Below are positions 56,284 through 64,000 of a stretch of 64,000 nt of DNA, piece by piece. A program made the position numbers and the translations under genes. Each line of letters opens with the position of its first letter. Within the stretch, counting starts at the first letter, position 1. Source of the DNA: Vibrio rhodolitus (GTDB taxonomy: Bacteria; Pseudomonadota; Gammaproteobacteria; Enterobacterales; Vibrionaceae); NCBI RefSeq assembly GCF_003350325.1, contig NZ_QLYZ01000008.1, positions 62,001 to 126,000 on the forward strand, written 5' to 3'. The notes beneath the pieces are model-generated. The model did no database searches and had not been told where the DNA came from. It saw only the letters and a program-made list of their open reading frames with translations.

Positions 56284-57111
56284 CTAGTCTTTAACCAACA
56301 AGATCTCATTCCAAGGTAAGTTCTCATCACCGAGGACAATAAAGTTTGGGTTCTCTAACGTATCACGTTCATTGTAGGAAAGCGGTTCGAGTTGGGTACT
56401 AAGAATACGTCCACCAGCTTCTTCGACGATACATTGCGTTGCGGCAGTATCCCACTCACCGGTTGGACCAAGACGCAGATAACAATCGACCGCCCCTTCG
56501 GCAACCAAACAAGCTTTGAGTGCTGCTGAGCCAAGTGGCACTAAATCATAGTTCCATGCACTGCTCATGCGGCTGGTAATGCGGTTGATATCTTGGCGGC
56601 GACTGATGGCAATCGCAATCGGCTGTTGCTGACCCGGATGCTGATGGGTGGTAATACGCACACTCTCATTCATATCTGGGATTTTCCATGCACCTTTACC
56701 TTGGTAGGCATAGTAAGTCACGCCAGAAACCGGACCATACACCACCCCCATCACTGGTTTGTGGTTTTCAATAAGCGCGATGATGGTCGCAAAATCACCA
56801 CTGCGGGCGATAAACTCTTGCGTGCCATCAAGCGGGTCAACCAGCCAGTAGCGATCCCACTGCGAGCGTTGCTCTAGGCTAATATCCGCCGCTTCTTCGG
56901 AAAGAACTGGGATATCCGGGGTAAGTTCAGACAGTTTTTCCACAATAAACTTATGCGCCGCCAGATCTGCACTGGTTACCGGGGTTTCATCTGCTTTGAT
57001 GTACTCTTCGTACTGTTTTTTCTGGTAGATGTCTAAAATCAGCTGACCTGCAGCACGCGCCACATCAATCACTGCCGGTAAGTGGTGCGATAAGTCTTGG
57101 GTTATTGGCAT
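56284..57111 (-). CDS. cysQ: 3'(2'),5'-bisphosphate nucleotidase CysQ
   Basis: The 275-residue enzyme of the inositol monophosphatase superfamily hydrolyses 3'-phosphoadenosine 5'-phosphate (PAP) to AMP. Metal site motifs: VLSEEAAD near 69, WLVDPLDGTQEFI near 89, and the C-terminal GEWDTAATQCIVEEAGG near 217. It follows nudE by 25 nt and is probably co-transcribed. Repeat copy B ends at its stop codon. Confidence 0.95.
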   Translation of the reverse strand: MPITQDLSHHLPAVIDVARAAGQLILDIYQKKQYEEYIKADETPVTSADLAAHKFIVEKLSELTPDIPVLSEEAADISLEQRSQWDRYWLVDPLDGTQEFIARSGDFATIIALIENHKPVMGVVYGPVSGVTYYAYQGKGAWKIPDMNESVRITTHQHPGQQQPIAIAISRRQDINRITSRMSSAWNYDLVPLGSAALKACLVAEGAVDCYLRLGPTGEWDTAATQCIVEEAGGRILSTQLEPLSYNERDTLENPNFIVLGDENLPWNEILLVKD

Positions 57112-57136
57112 AAATAAATCCTTGGCACTAACTCTA

Positions 57137-57685
57137 TTATGGTTTTAGGTATCTCAAAGCGAGCATCAGTGCAGTAATACTGCGCGCCTCACTAAAATCG
57201 AGGTGCGTTAATAATTCTTCCGCTTGCGCTAGCGGCCAGCGCACCAACTCAAGTGGCTCTGGCTCATCACCTTCTAGCTTTTCAGGGTAAAGATCTTGCG
57301 CGACAAACAGCGTCATCTTGCTAGAAAAATAAGACGGCGCCAGCACCACTTCTTTGAGTGGCACGATCTGATTGGCACCAAAACCAATCTCTTCTTTTAG
57401 CTCGCGGTTAGCCGCCTCTGCGGCGCTCTCACCCGGGTCAATTAACCCTTTAGGAAAGCCTAGTTCGTAGCGCTCAGTACCCGCTGCGTATTCACGCACC
57501 AAGAGTAAATCACCTTGCGCGGTTACTGGTACAATCATCACCGCATTACGACCACTAGGACGCATACGTTCGTAAGTGCGCTCTTCACCGTTACTAAAGC
57601 GCAAGTCCAACGCTTCAATGGCAAACAAGCGCGATGTCGCTACCGTTTGTTTGTCCAGAATCTCTGGGAGCGTTTTTCTACTCAC
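57137..57685 (-). CDS. nudE: ADP compounds hydrolase NudE
   Basis: The 182-residue Nudix hydrolase acts on ADP-ribose, NADH and diadenosine phosphates. The Nudix box reads GLIDPGESAAEAANRELKEE (then IGF) near 80-102 with all key Glu residues, preceded by LLLVREYAAGTERYELGFPK near 60. The operon with cysQ is common in gammaproteobacteria and joins two enzymes that clear toxic nucleotide products. Confidence 0.94.
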   Translation of the reverse strand: MSRKTLPEILDKQTVATSRLFAIEALDLRFSNGEERTYERMRPSGRNAVMIVPVTAQGDLLLVREYAAGTERYELGFPKGLIDPGESAAEAANRELKEEIGFGANQIVPLKEVVLAPSYFSSKMTLFVAQDLYPEKLEGDEPEPLELVRWPLAQAEELLTHLDFSEARSITALMLALRYLKP

Positions 57686-58037
57686 AAGATTTCTCCTTTG
57701 TTCGCGCTAAGCAACCTGAATATAGATTCTTAATATATGAGAAGACAATAGTTTAAACCAGTATCTCAAGCACTAATTTGTACATTTTCTACATTCAGTT
57801 TCGCTAAATAAACCTCAAATTATTTTCTGGTTAATAGCCTCCATTTTGAGAGTTTTGAGAGATTACCTGCATATAAAATGTATCTTCATGAATGCCATTG
57901 ATGAGAAATGATGTCATAGCTACATATTCAAAATAACATCCTATTTCTGTAACCAATTACGCCCATCGCGCACATTCTTTTCATAAAACCAGTCGCATAC
58001 TGCTCAAAAATCAACCAAACAAAAAGAGGACAGTACG
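57686..58037. promoter_or_regulatory. Divergent region between nudE and the outer-membrane protein gene
   Basis: The 352 bp are AT-rich and should contain promoters for both divergent genes. I see AAAGAGGA, a strong ribosome-binding site, 7 nt before the plus-strand ATG, but no confident promoter hexamers, operators or repeats. Confidence 0.4.
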
Positions 58038-58646
58038 ATGAAAACTCATCACATTTTAACCAGCGCAGTATTATTATTTATGACGTCAAACCTTGCCTAT
58101 GCAGAGCAAAATCAACTCGATGGACAATGGTATTTTCAAGGTTCTATTGGCTATAGCGTTGTTGATATGGACAACATGCTCGATGAAAAAAGTTATGATG
58201 TAAATAATGACGACATCAGCTATGAACTTGCGGTCGGTTATCTATTTACCGACTATGTGGGGGTGAAAATTGGATGGCGAGAACTCGGAAAGGGATCGTA
58301 TAAAAGCAGCTCTACATCCACTCGTTATTTTCATAGTGAGCAAGAATTTAGTAGCCTATTTATCGCTATGACTGGTCACTACCCAATAGCTGAACACTTT
58401 GAATTGGTCGGTTCGGCGGGTTTCTCACGCTTAACACAAAGTCGCACTGCAAATATCTATGACAATGGCTCGCTCACTAGTACAGAGACACCAGATGACT
58501 ATGATTTCACTGAACCCTATTTCTCTTTAGGTGTTGAGTACAGCTTTAATCGTAATATCACCATCATCTCCGAGTTCATTCACCAACCGATGACAGAGAT
58601 AGCCTCCGCCAATACTTACCAGCTTGGCATCAAGTACAAATTCTAG
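58038..58646 (+). CDS. Outer-membrane beta-barrel protein (OmpA-like transmembrane domain / porin-like family)
   Basis: The precursor has 202 residues. A Sec signal peptide (THHILTSAVLLFMTSNLAYA) ends at about residue 22. The mature part alternates polar and hydrophobic residues, with GQWYFQGSIGYSVVDMDN, ISYELAVGYLFTDYVGVKIG and PYFSLGVEYSFNRNITI, as in eight-stranded barrels, and ends in Phe (QLGIKYKF), the BamA recognition signal. It has no peptidoglycan-binding domain. The ligand or role is unknown. Confidence 0.85.
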   Translation: MKTHHILTSAVLLFMTSNLAYAEQNQLDGQWYFQGSIGYSVVDMDNMLDEKSYDVNNDDISYELAVGYLFTDYVGVKIGWRELGKGSYKSSSTSTRYFHSEQEFSSLFIAMTGHYPIAEHFELVGSAGFSRLTQSRTANIYDNGSLTSTETPDDYDFTEPYFSLGVEYSFNRNITIISEFIHQPMTEIASANTYQLGIKYKF

Positions 58647-58647
58647 T

Positions 58648-58681
58648 GACAAAAAAGGCGCTAATCAGCGCCTTTTTTGTC
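58648..58681. terminator. Bidirectional terminator between the barrel gene and nfuA
   Basis: GACAAAAAAGGCGCT and AGCGCCTTTTTTGTC form a perfect 15-bp stem with loop AATC. T runs exist in both directions, serving both convergent genes. Confidence 0.95.
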
Positions 58682-58698
58682 ATCATCTTCAACAGGAA

Positions 58699-59286
58699 TT
58701 AGTAGTAAGAGTGCTCACCACGGTCATGCTCTGTTGCATCACGAACTGCGGTTAGTTCACCTTCAAACTGTTGTAGTAGCTCTTTCTCGATGCCTTCTTT
58801 TAGCGTTACATCAACCATTGAACAGCCATTACAACCGCCACCAAATGCAACGATAGCAACGCCTTCATCAGTGATTTCAACTAGGCTAACGTGACCACCG
58901 TGACCAGCAAGTTGCGGGTTCACTTGAGTTTGGATCACATACTCTACGCGCTCAACCAATGGCGCATCGTCCGCCACTTTACGCATTTTCGCGTTCGGTG
59001 CTTTAAGCGTTAGCTGAGAACCCATCTTGTCAGTCACGTAGTCAATTTCTGCATCTTCAAGGAAAGGCAGGCTTAGTTCATCAACATAAGCTGACAGAAC
59101 CTCAAACTTTAGCTCTGTATCTGTAGCTTCTACCGCTTCTGGCGGGCAGTAAGACACGCCACACTCTGCGTTTTGCGTACCTGGGTTTACCACGAACACG
59201 CGAATGTTTGTACCTTCTGGCTGCTGAGCTAGCAGCTTAGCAAAGTGTTCTTGAGCGCTTTGGCTAATAGTAATAGGATTTGACAC
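58699..59286 (-). CDS. nfuA: Fe-S cluster carrier NfuA
   Basis: The 195-residue protein has an N-terminal degenerate A-type scaffold domain ([20 protein letters not shown]; its usual Cys triad is not complete) and a C-terminal Nfu domain with the cluster-binding CXXC in [15 protein letters not shown] near 148-162. It binds a [4Fe-4S] cluster at the dimer interface and delivers it under stress. The start is GTG. The comF gene lies upstream on the same strand, as in E. coli (gntX/yhgH-nfuA). Confidence 0.96.
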   Translation of the reverse strand: MSNPITISQSAQEHFAKLLAQQPEGTNIRVFVVNPGTQNAECGVSYCPPEAVEATDTELKFEVLSAYVDELSLPFLEDAEIDYVTDKMGSQLTLKAPNAKMRKVADDAPLVERVEYVIQTQVNPQLAGHGGHVSLVEITDEGVAIVAFGGGCNGCSMVDVTLKEGIEKELLQQFEGELTAVRDATEHDRGEHSYY

Positions 59287-59377
59287 GACGAATACCTGAG
59301 TAAATTTGTAGGATATTTGTTGACCATTTTACTCCTGAAAATTTTCAGATCTAGTCCTTTAAGACGAAATCGTCAAC

Positions 59378-60094
59378 TTATCGCTCACTGTGCGGTTCAG
59401 GAGTCCGGCAGATGCAATAAATATCAACGCTTTTGGCTCCGGCATCAAGCAGTAATTTGCATAATTGCTGTACGGTGCTGCCTGTTGTCACGACATCATC
59501 GACAATCGCGATGGCAGAATTATGGCAAGCACCATGCAGCTTAAAAGCATTGTGTAAGTTTTTTTGTCTGGCTTGGCGGCTCATGCCAAGCTGCGGCTGT
59601 GTTGCACGTATCCGTTTAAACATTGCTTGGCATGGCACGCCTAGTCGCTGTGCTAATGCCCTCGCAATCCACTCACTTTGATTAAAACCACGCCAAAGCT
59701 GGCGCTGCCAATGCAAAGGCACAAAGGTGATCACGTCAATCTCAGGCGAGAGCTTTGCTGCCAGCATCTGCGCTAACACATCGGCTTGGTGCAGTTGGCG
59801 TTGAAATTTTAACTGCTGCACATAGTGTGACAGTGGCGGCGTATAGTCACCGACACAATAGAGCTGGCGCCATAGTGGCGGCGAAGACAAGCAAACACCA
59901 CAAAGATCCACTTCCGTCAGACATTCGATACCACAGCGGCGACAGCGCGGCACTTGTAACGCCGCTTGGCAGCGCCAGCACAGTAACCAAGTGAGCTTGG
60001 CAGCCTTCTCTCGGCGCTCGATCGCCAGACCGCAGCACTGACAATAATGTGCAACCAATCGCTGCCTGTTTTTCTGCCACCATTGCGTTAACAT
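59378..60094 (-). CDS. comF: ComF/GntX family phosphoribosyltransferase-like protein
   Basis: The 238-residue protein has N-terminal Cys pairs (CQCCGLAI, CWRCQ, CRRCGIEC, CGVC) that form zinc-finger-like sites and a C-terminal PRTase domain with VPLHWQRQLWRGFNQSEWIA near 132 and AIVDDVVTTGSTVQQL near 203 (PRPP-binding type). ComF is needed for DNA uptake in naturally competent bacteria, including chitin-induced vibrios. The E. coli homologue is GntX (YhgH). It is divergent from bioH with 64 bp between, the same as in enterobacteria. Confidence 0.93.
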   Translation of the reverse strand: MLTQWWQKNRQRLVAHYCQCCGLAIERREKAAKLTWLLCWRCQAALQVPRCRRCGIECLTEVDLCGVCLSSPPLWRQLYCVGDYTPPLSHYVQQLKFQRQLHQADVLAQMLAAKLSPEIDVITFVPLHWQRQLWRGFNQSEWIARALAQRLGVPCQAMFKRIRATQPQLGMSRQARQKNLHNAFKLHGACHNSAIAIVDDVVTTGSTVQQLCKLLLDAGAKSVDIYCICRTPEPHSER

Positions 60095-60158
60095 AGTCTA
60101 CTCGGGCTAAGGGTTTACTTCATAGTGCAACAGCAGTCAGCATGAAAGGACGATTTAA

Positions 60159-60950
60159 GTGGTAGAGATTGAGACAACAGCAGCAGAGTTACATTGGCAA
60201 AGTTTTGGTGCAGGCAAGGATTTGGTGCTTTTACATGGCTGGGGCATGAATGGCGCAGTTTGGCAGCAGACCGCTGAAGTACTTAGCCAACATTTTCGTG
60301 TCCATGTTGTTGACCTGCCTGGCTTTGGACACAGCCATCAATCAAGCTTTACAACACTGGCGGATCTAAGCGAGCAAGTGCTGCAACAAGCGCCAGACAA
60401 TGCGACTTGGCTCGGCTGGTCACTCGGTGGTTTAGTCGCCTCACATATCGCCCTGCATCATCCAAAGCGCATCAATGGTCTAATTACTGTCGCGAGCTCG
60501 CCTTGTTTTGCTGAACAAAAACCATGGCGTGGCATTCAAGCCAAAGTCCTCAAAGCCTTTACCGCGCAATTGTTGGATGATTTTCAGCTCACGATTGAAC
60601 GCTTTATCGCCCTGCAAGCGATGGGTAGCCCATCCGCAAGGCAAGATCTCAAAGCACTCAAACAAGCGGTCTTATCGCGCCCGGAGCCGAATCAACAAGC
60701 GCTACTTGCGGGCCTAAACTTGCTTGGCGACATCGACTATCGCCACCAGCTTAATCAAGTTCGCGTACCCACACTGCGTCTCTACGGTCGCTTAGATGGT
60801 TTAGTGCCAATTCAAGTCGCAGAAGATGTCGCGCAGCTGATGCCAGAGAGCCAAAGCTATGTGTTTAGCCAATCATCACATGCACCGTTTATGACTGAAT
60901 TCGAGCTGTTCTGTCAGCAAGTTGAGCAGTTTATTCGCGCAAACCCTTGA
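60159..60950 (+). CDS. bioH: Pimeloyl-[acyl-carrier protein] methyl ester esterase
   Basis: The 263-residue alpha/beta hydrolase removes the methyl group from pimeloyl-ACP methyl ester in biotin synthesis. LLHGWGMNGAVWQ near 24, the nucleophile elbow GWSLGG near 87 (Ser), LYGRLDGLVP near 208 (Asp) and SSHAPFMTEFE near 238 (His) give the full triad. The start is GTG with AAAGGA nine bases upstream. The biotin operon itself is elsewhere, as usual for bioH. Confidence 0.95.
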   Translation: MVEIETTAAELHWQSFGAGKDLVLLHGWGMNGAVWQQTAEVLSQHFRVHVVDLPGFGHSHQSSFTTLADLSEQVLQQAPDNATWLGWSLGGLVASHIALHHPKRINGLITVASSPCFAEQKPWRGIQAKVLKAFTAQLLDDFQLTIERFIALQAMGSPSARQDLKALKQAVLSRPEPNQQALLAGLNLLGDIDYRHQLNQVRVPTLRLYGRLDGLVPIQVAEDVAQLMPESQSYVFSQSSHAPFMTEFELFCQQVEQFIRANP

Positions 60951-61084
60951 TATACATCCGCTTACATATTGCGGTGACAAATTTTTGAAGATGGCGCTAA
61001 ATTTTTGACCACCTCAGCCGATAATACTTTCAACTGACATTCCTTATAGCCATGTCAGTGGGCGAAGCTGAGGAGGTCTCGGTT

Positions 61085-61555
61085 ATGATCGTGTCACCCA
61101 CAAATGTGAGCGTGCCACTTATCGCCCCATCGGTTAATGTGCACACGGAACAAACGGCGCGAGACAATCGTATTCGGCAGCCTATTGTCCCTACGGTTGC
61201 ACTAGCCAAAAGTAATGCTGAGCGCAAAATCAGCGGAGAAGATAAACGCCGACGTGAGTCCGCGTGGGATCCCGCCGAACATCCAAACTATGGCGCCGAT
61301 GACGAGTACGCGATTGACGCATCTCAACATGACCCGCCACAGAATCCTTTGGATCGTTTGTTTGAGTTACTCGCACTTGCGAGTTACAGCAATCAGCAAG
61401 GTAAAGGCTACGCAATGCGGTTTCGTTTACCCAAGCGCGTTATCGATGCAGCGATAACCGAAGGTAAAATGGCGAAGCGCCGTACCGTAATCAAGTTTCA
61501 TTACGGGCATGCTGTTGCGCCACATACACCTTCAGAGGTCATTGCGGTGTTGTAG
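61085..61555 (+). CDS. Unknown basic protein with disordered N-terminal half
   Basis: The protein has 156 residues. GAGGAGGT lies eight bases before the ATG at 61085, so this start is preferred to one 11 codons upstream. Residues 1-95 are rich in Pro, Thr, Arg, Asp and Asn and look disordered (for example GEDKRRRESAWDPAEHPN). Residues 96-156 look folded, with NPLDRLFELLALASYSNQQG and RFRLPKRVIDAAITEGKMAK. No signal peptide or known motif. I do not recognise a family. Confidence 0.75.
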   Translation: MIVSPTNVSVPLIAPSVNVHTEQTARDNRIRQPIVPTVALAKSNAERKISGEDKRRRESAWDPAEHPNYGADDEYAIDASQHDPPQNPLDRLFELLALASYSNQQGKGYAMRFRLPKRVIDAAITEGKMAKRRTVIKFHYGHAVAPHTPSEVIAVL

Positions 61556-61599
61556 TCGCTCTTATTCTCTCCAAGAAATAGAGTGAATACCTAGAAAAA

Positions 61600-61630
61600 C
61601 AAAGCCCCACTCATTGAGCGGGGCTTTTTC
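61600..61630. terminator. Bidirectional terminator before tex
   Basis: AAAGCCCC and GGGGCTTT pair, with an inner CTC/GAG arm separated by one A-C mismatch. T run follows on the plus strand, A run precedes. It lies between the convergent unknown gene and tex. Confidence 0.9.
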
Positions 61631-61644
61631 TTTATCGATGCAAG

Positions 61645-63966
61645 TTAGCGTTTCGCTTTCGCAAAGGCAGCCGCAAACGCGCCGCCCATAGCGCCATTGC
61701 CCGTCGGCTCTTCACGGCGACGCTGACCTTGTGAGCGCTGGTTGTTACCACCACGCGGGGCAGCACTACGTTGAGTGCGGTTATCTTGTCCCGGCTCATC
61801 ATTTAGGCGCATCGAAAGTGCAATACGCTTACGCTGCACATCCACTTCCATCACTTTAACTTTAACGATATCGCCGGCTTTGACCACTTCACGCGGATCA
61901 GACACAAAGCGATCAGTCAGCGCTGAAATATGCACTAGACCATCTTGATGGACGCCAATATCAACAAACGCGCCGAAGTTTGCCACGTTAGACACCACGC
62001 CTTCCAATACCATACCGATTTCAAGATCTGATACTGAGTTTACGCCATCGGCAAACGTCGCCGTCTTGAATTCCGGACGTGGGTCGCGACCCGGTTTGTC
62101 CAGCTCTTTGATGATGTCTGTTACTGTTGGTAGACCGAAGTTTTCATCGGTGTAATCCACTGCATGCAGACCTTTCAGGAATGTTGAGTCACCAATCAGC
62201 GCTTTTACTTGCTTGCCGCTTTTCTCGGCTATGGCTTTCACCACTGGGTACGCTTCTGGGTGCACCGATGATGCATCCAACGGGTTTTTACCATCCATAA
62301 TGCGTAGGAAGCCGGCACACTGTTCGAACGCTTTAGGTCCAAGACGCGCGACTTTCTTTAAAGTGGTACGGCTTTCAAAGCGACCATTTTCATCACGGAA
62401 ATCAACAATGTTTTGTGCCAATGTCGTCGACAAGCCCGCCACACGGTTAAGCAGTGCTGCCGAAGCGGTGTTGACATCCACACCGACCGCGTTTACACAG
62501 TCTTCCACAACCGCATCAAGGCGTTTTGCCAGCATAGATTGGCTCACATCATGCTGATATTGACCCACACCGATAGATTTCGGATCGATTTTCACCAGCT
62601 CTGCCAATGGGTCTTGTAAACGACGGGCAATAGACACTGCGCCACGCAGTGATACGTCGAGATTTGGGAACTCTTTCGCTGCTAGCTCTGACGCTGAGTA
62701 TACTGATGCGCCCGCTTCGCTGACCATGATTTTTTGCGCTTTCAGGTTGCCGCGTTTAATCACATCCGCCACAAAGCTGTCTGTTTCACGCGAAGCGGTA
62801 CCGTTACCAATCGCAATCAGGTCAACGTTGTACTTACGCACTAACTGCTCAACGATTTGCGCTGATTTGTCGTATTGGTTCTGTGGTGGATGCGGGTAAA
62901 TGGTCTCTGTTGCCAATAGCTTACCGGTTGAGTCGACAATCGCGATTTTCGAGCCCGTACGTAGACCCGGATCGAGACCCAGCGTTGCACGCGGACCGGC
63001 TGGCGCTGCCATCAACAGATCTTTAAGATTGGTGGCGAACACTTCAATCGCTTCGATTTCCGCGCGCTCTTTCATCGCCCCCATCAGCTCAGTTTCCATG
63101 TGCATCGATACTTTGATGCGCCATGCCCAACTGATCACCTGTTTACGCCACACATCTGCTGGCGCTTGGCTCAGTGAAATACCGTAATGGTCAGCAATCA
63201 GAGTTTCGCAGTAAGACTGGCGCACGCCCTCTTCTTGCTCAGGATCGGCATTCATCGCTAGAGTTAAGAAACCTTCATTGCGACCACGCAGCATCGCCAG
63301 CGCACGGTGGGATGGCACTTTATTGAGTGCTTCATTGTGCTCAAAGTAGTCTTTAAACTTCTCGCCTGCCTGCTCTTGTCCTACCACTACGCGCGCTACT
63401 AATTCTGCATTGCGATTAAGGTGATTACGGATCTTCTCAAGCAAGTTAGCATCTTCGGCAATACGCTCCATGATAATCGCGCGACCGCCATCTAAAGCGG
63501 CTTTGTTATCCGTGATGCCGTGTTCTGCATTGTGGTATTTCGCCGCTTCGCTCTCAGGCTCAGTTTGTGGCTGATTCCATAGCGTATTCGCTAAAGGCCC
63601 AAGCCCAGCTTCAATTGCAATTTGTCCTTTGGTGCGACGCTTTGGCTTGTAAGGCAAGTAAAGGTCTTCCAAGCGGGTTTTGCTGTCGGCTTGGTGAATC
63701 TCTTGCTCAAGCTCAGCGGTTAGCTTGCCTTGCTCTTGAATCGATTTAAGAATGGTTTGACGACGGTCATCCAACTCACGCAAGTAAGCCAAACGGCTAT
63801 CTAGGTTACGCAGTTGGGTGTCGTCTAAACCGCCCGTTACCTCTTTACGGTAACGCGCGATAAATGGCACTGTGTTACCGTCATCAATTAGGTTAACAGC
63901 AGCAATCACTTGCTCAGGTCGAACATTCAGTTCCTGAGCGATTAATTTGCAGATAGCTTGGCTCAT
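61645..63966 (-). CDS. tex: Tex family transcription accessory protein
   Basis: The 773-residue RNA-binding protein is almost complete in domain make-up: N-terminal helical Tex domain (about 1-190), YqgF/RNase H-like domain with [20 protein letters not shown] near 328, helix-hairpin-helix repeats with [20 protein letters not shown] near 502, and a C-terminal S1 domain with [20 protein letters not shown] near 651, then an Arg/Gly/Gln-rich tail. Tex is conserved and linked to transcription and RNA handling; its exact role is unclear. The whole gene lies in the window, with its promoter at or beyond the end. Confidence 0.96.
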   Translation of the reverse strand: MSQAICKLIAQELNVRPEQVIAAVNLIDDGNTVPFIARYRKEVTGGLDDTQLRNLDSRLAYLRELDDRRQTILKSIQEQGKLTAELEQEIHQADSKTRLEDLYLPYKPKRRTKGQIAIEAGLGPLANTLWNQPQTEPESEAAKYHNAEHGITDNKAALDGGRAIIMERIAEDANLLEKIRNHLNRNAELVARVVVGQEQAGEKFKDYFEHNEALNKVPSHRALAMLRGRNEGFLTLAMNADPEQEEGVRQSYCETLIADHYGISLSQAPADVWRKQVISWAWRIKVSMHMETELMGAMKERAEIEAIEVFATNLKDLLMAAPAGPRATLGLDPGLRTGSKIAIVDSTGKLLATETIYPHPPQNQYDKSAQIVEQLVRKYNVDLIAIGNGTASRETDSFVADVIKRGNLKAQKIMVSEAGASVYSASELAAKEFPNLDVSLRGAVSIARRLQDPLAELVKIDPKSIGVGQYQHDVSQSMLAKRLDAVVEDCVNAVGVDVNTASAALLNRVAGLSTTLAQNIVDFRDENGRFESRTTLKKVARLGPKAFEQCAGFLRIMDGKNPLDASSVHPEAYPVVKAIAEKSGKQVKALIGDSTFLKGLHAVDYTDENFGLPTVTDIIKELDKPGRDPRPEFKTATFADGVNSVSDLEIGMVLEGVVSNVANFGAFVDIGVHQDGLVHISALTDRFVSDPREVVKAGDIVKVKVMEVDVQRKRIALSMRLNDEPGQDNRTQRSAAPRGGNNQRSQGQRRREEPTGNGAMGGAFAAAFAKAKR

Positions 63967-64000
63967 CCGTGCGATCTCTTTTGGAAATGAGTTAATTTAT

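Noticed and set aside
60142..60165. Upstream ATG before bioH (MKGRFKW)
   Set aside because: It is in another frame and reaches a stop after seven codons. The GTG at 60159 has a proper SD and continues into the conserved hydrolase.

Overview
The window is chromosomal DNA of a marine gammaproteobacterium, almost certainly a Vibrio (Vibrionaceae). The evidence is the gene content and order (rpmBG, radC, coaBC, slmA, two LpxL-type acyltransferases, pyrE, rph, yicC; gmk, rpoZ, spoT, trmH, recG), protein sequences of Vibrio type, a KdkA/OpsX-type LPS inner core, a lipoprotein chitobiase, and intergenic repeats of Vibrio style. No rRNA, tRNA, CRISPR array or prophage was seen.

Layout. (1) 1-793: remains of an IS3-family insertion sequence at the edge of the surface-polysaccharide locus. 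(2) 813-4208: dTDP-L-rhamnose operon rmlBADC on the minus strand. (3) 4507-18082: UDP-sugar and LPS core genes: ugd, hldD, O-antigen ligase, GT2, GT4, waaF, a GT32-like enzyme and waaA on the plus strand; a GT9 and kdkA on the minus strand; then opsX and an LgtF/WaaE-like glucosyltransferase (+) and another GT9 (-). (4) 18188-31323: the housekeeping block coaD, UDP-glucuronate 4-epimerase, mutM, an unknown membrane protein, rpmG/rpmB, radC, a chemoreceptor, coaBC, slmA, lpxL, lpxN, pyrE, rph, yicC. It matches the E. coli order except that no dut lies between coaBC and slmA. (5) 31497-33592: small poorly known genes (YhcH/EbgC family, an unknown, ygjV, a racemase-family protein). (6) 33676-43649: a complete D-glucuronate regulon. 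A TRAP transporter (DctP, DctQ, DctM) imports the hexuronate, UxaC, UxuB and UxuA convert it to KDG, and KdgK and Eda finish to pyruvate and glyceraldehyde-3-phosphate. A GntR regulator (UxuR-like) is encoded inside, and ATTGGT-ACCAAT palindromes plus a near-consensus CRP site lie in the divergent control region. (7) 43718-52592: psiE, a 267-bp MITE-like element, an NCS2 purine permease with two PurR boxes, a possible 18-residue membrane peptide, gmk, rpoZ, spoT, trmH and recG. (8) 52593-56283: a chitobiase gene flanked by two direct copies of a roughly 90-bp repeat. (9) 56284-63966: cysQ and nudE, an outer-membrane barrel protein, nfuA, comF, bioH, an unknown basic protein and tex.

The genes cooperate in three main themes: building the outer leaflet (rhamnose and uronate nucleotide sugars, core transferases, Kdo transfer and phosphorylation, lipid A late acylation), uronate catabolism as a self-contained regulated module, and core information processing. 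I found no clear new defence or mobile system. The most interesting non-coding signals are the multi-hairpin segment between rph and pyrE, the UxuR/CRP control region, the PurR pair, the direct repeats around the chitobiase gene, the MITE-like element, and the small hydrophobic ORF upstream of gmk.
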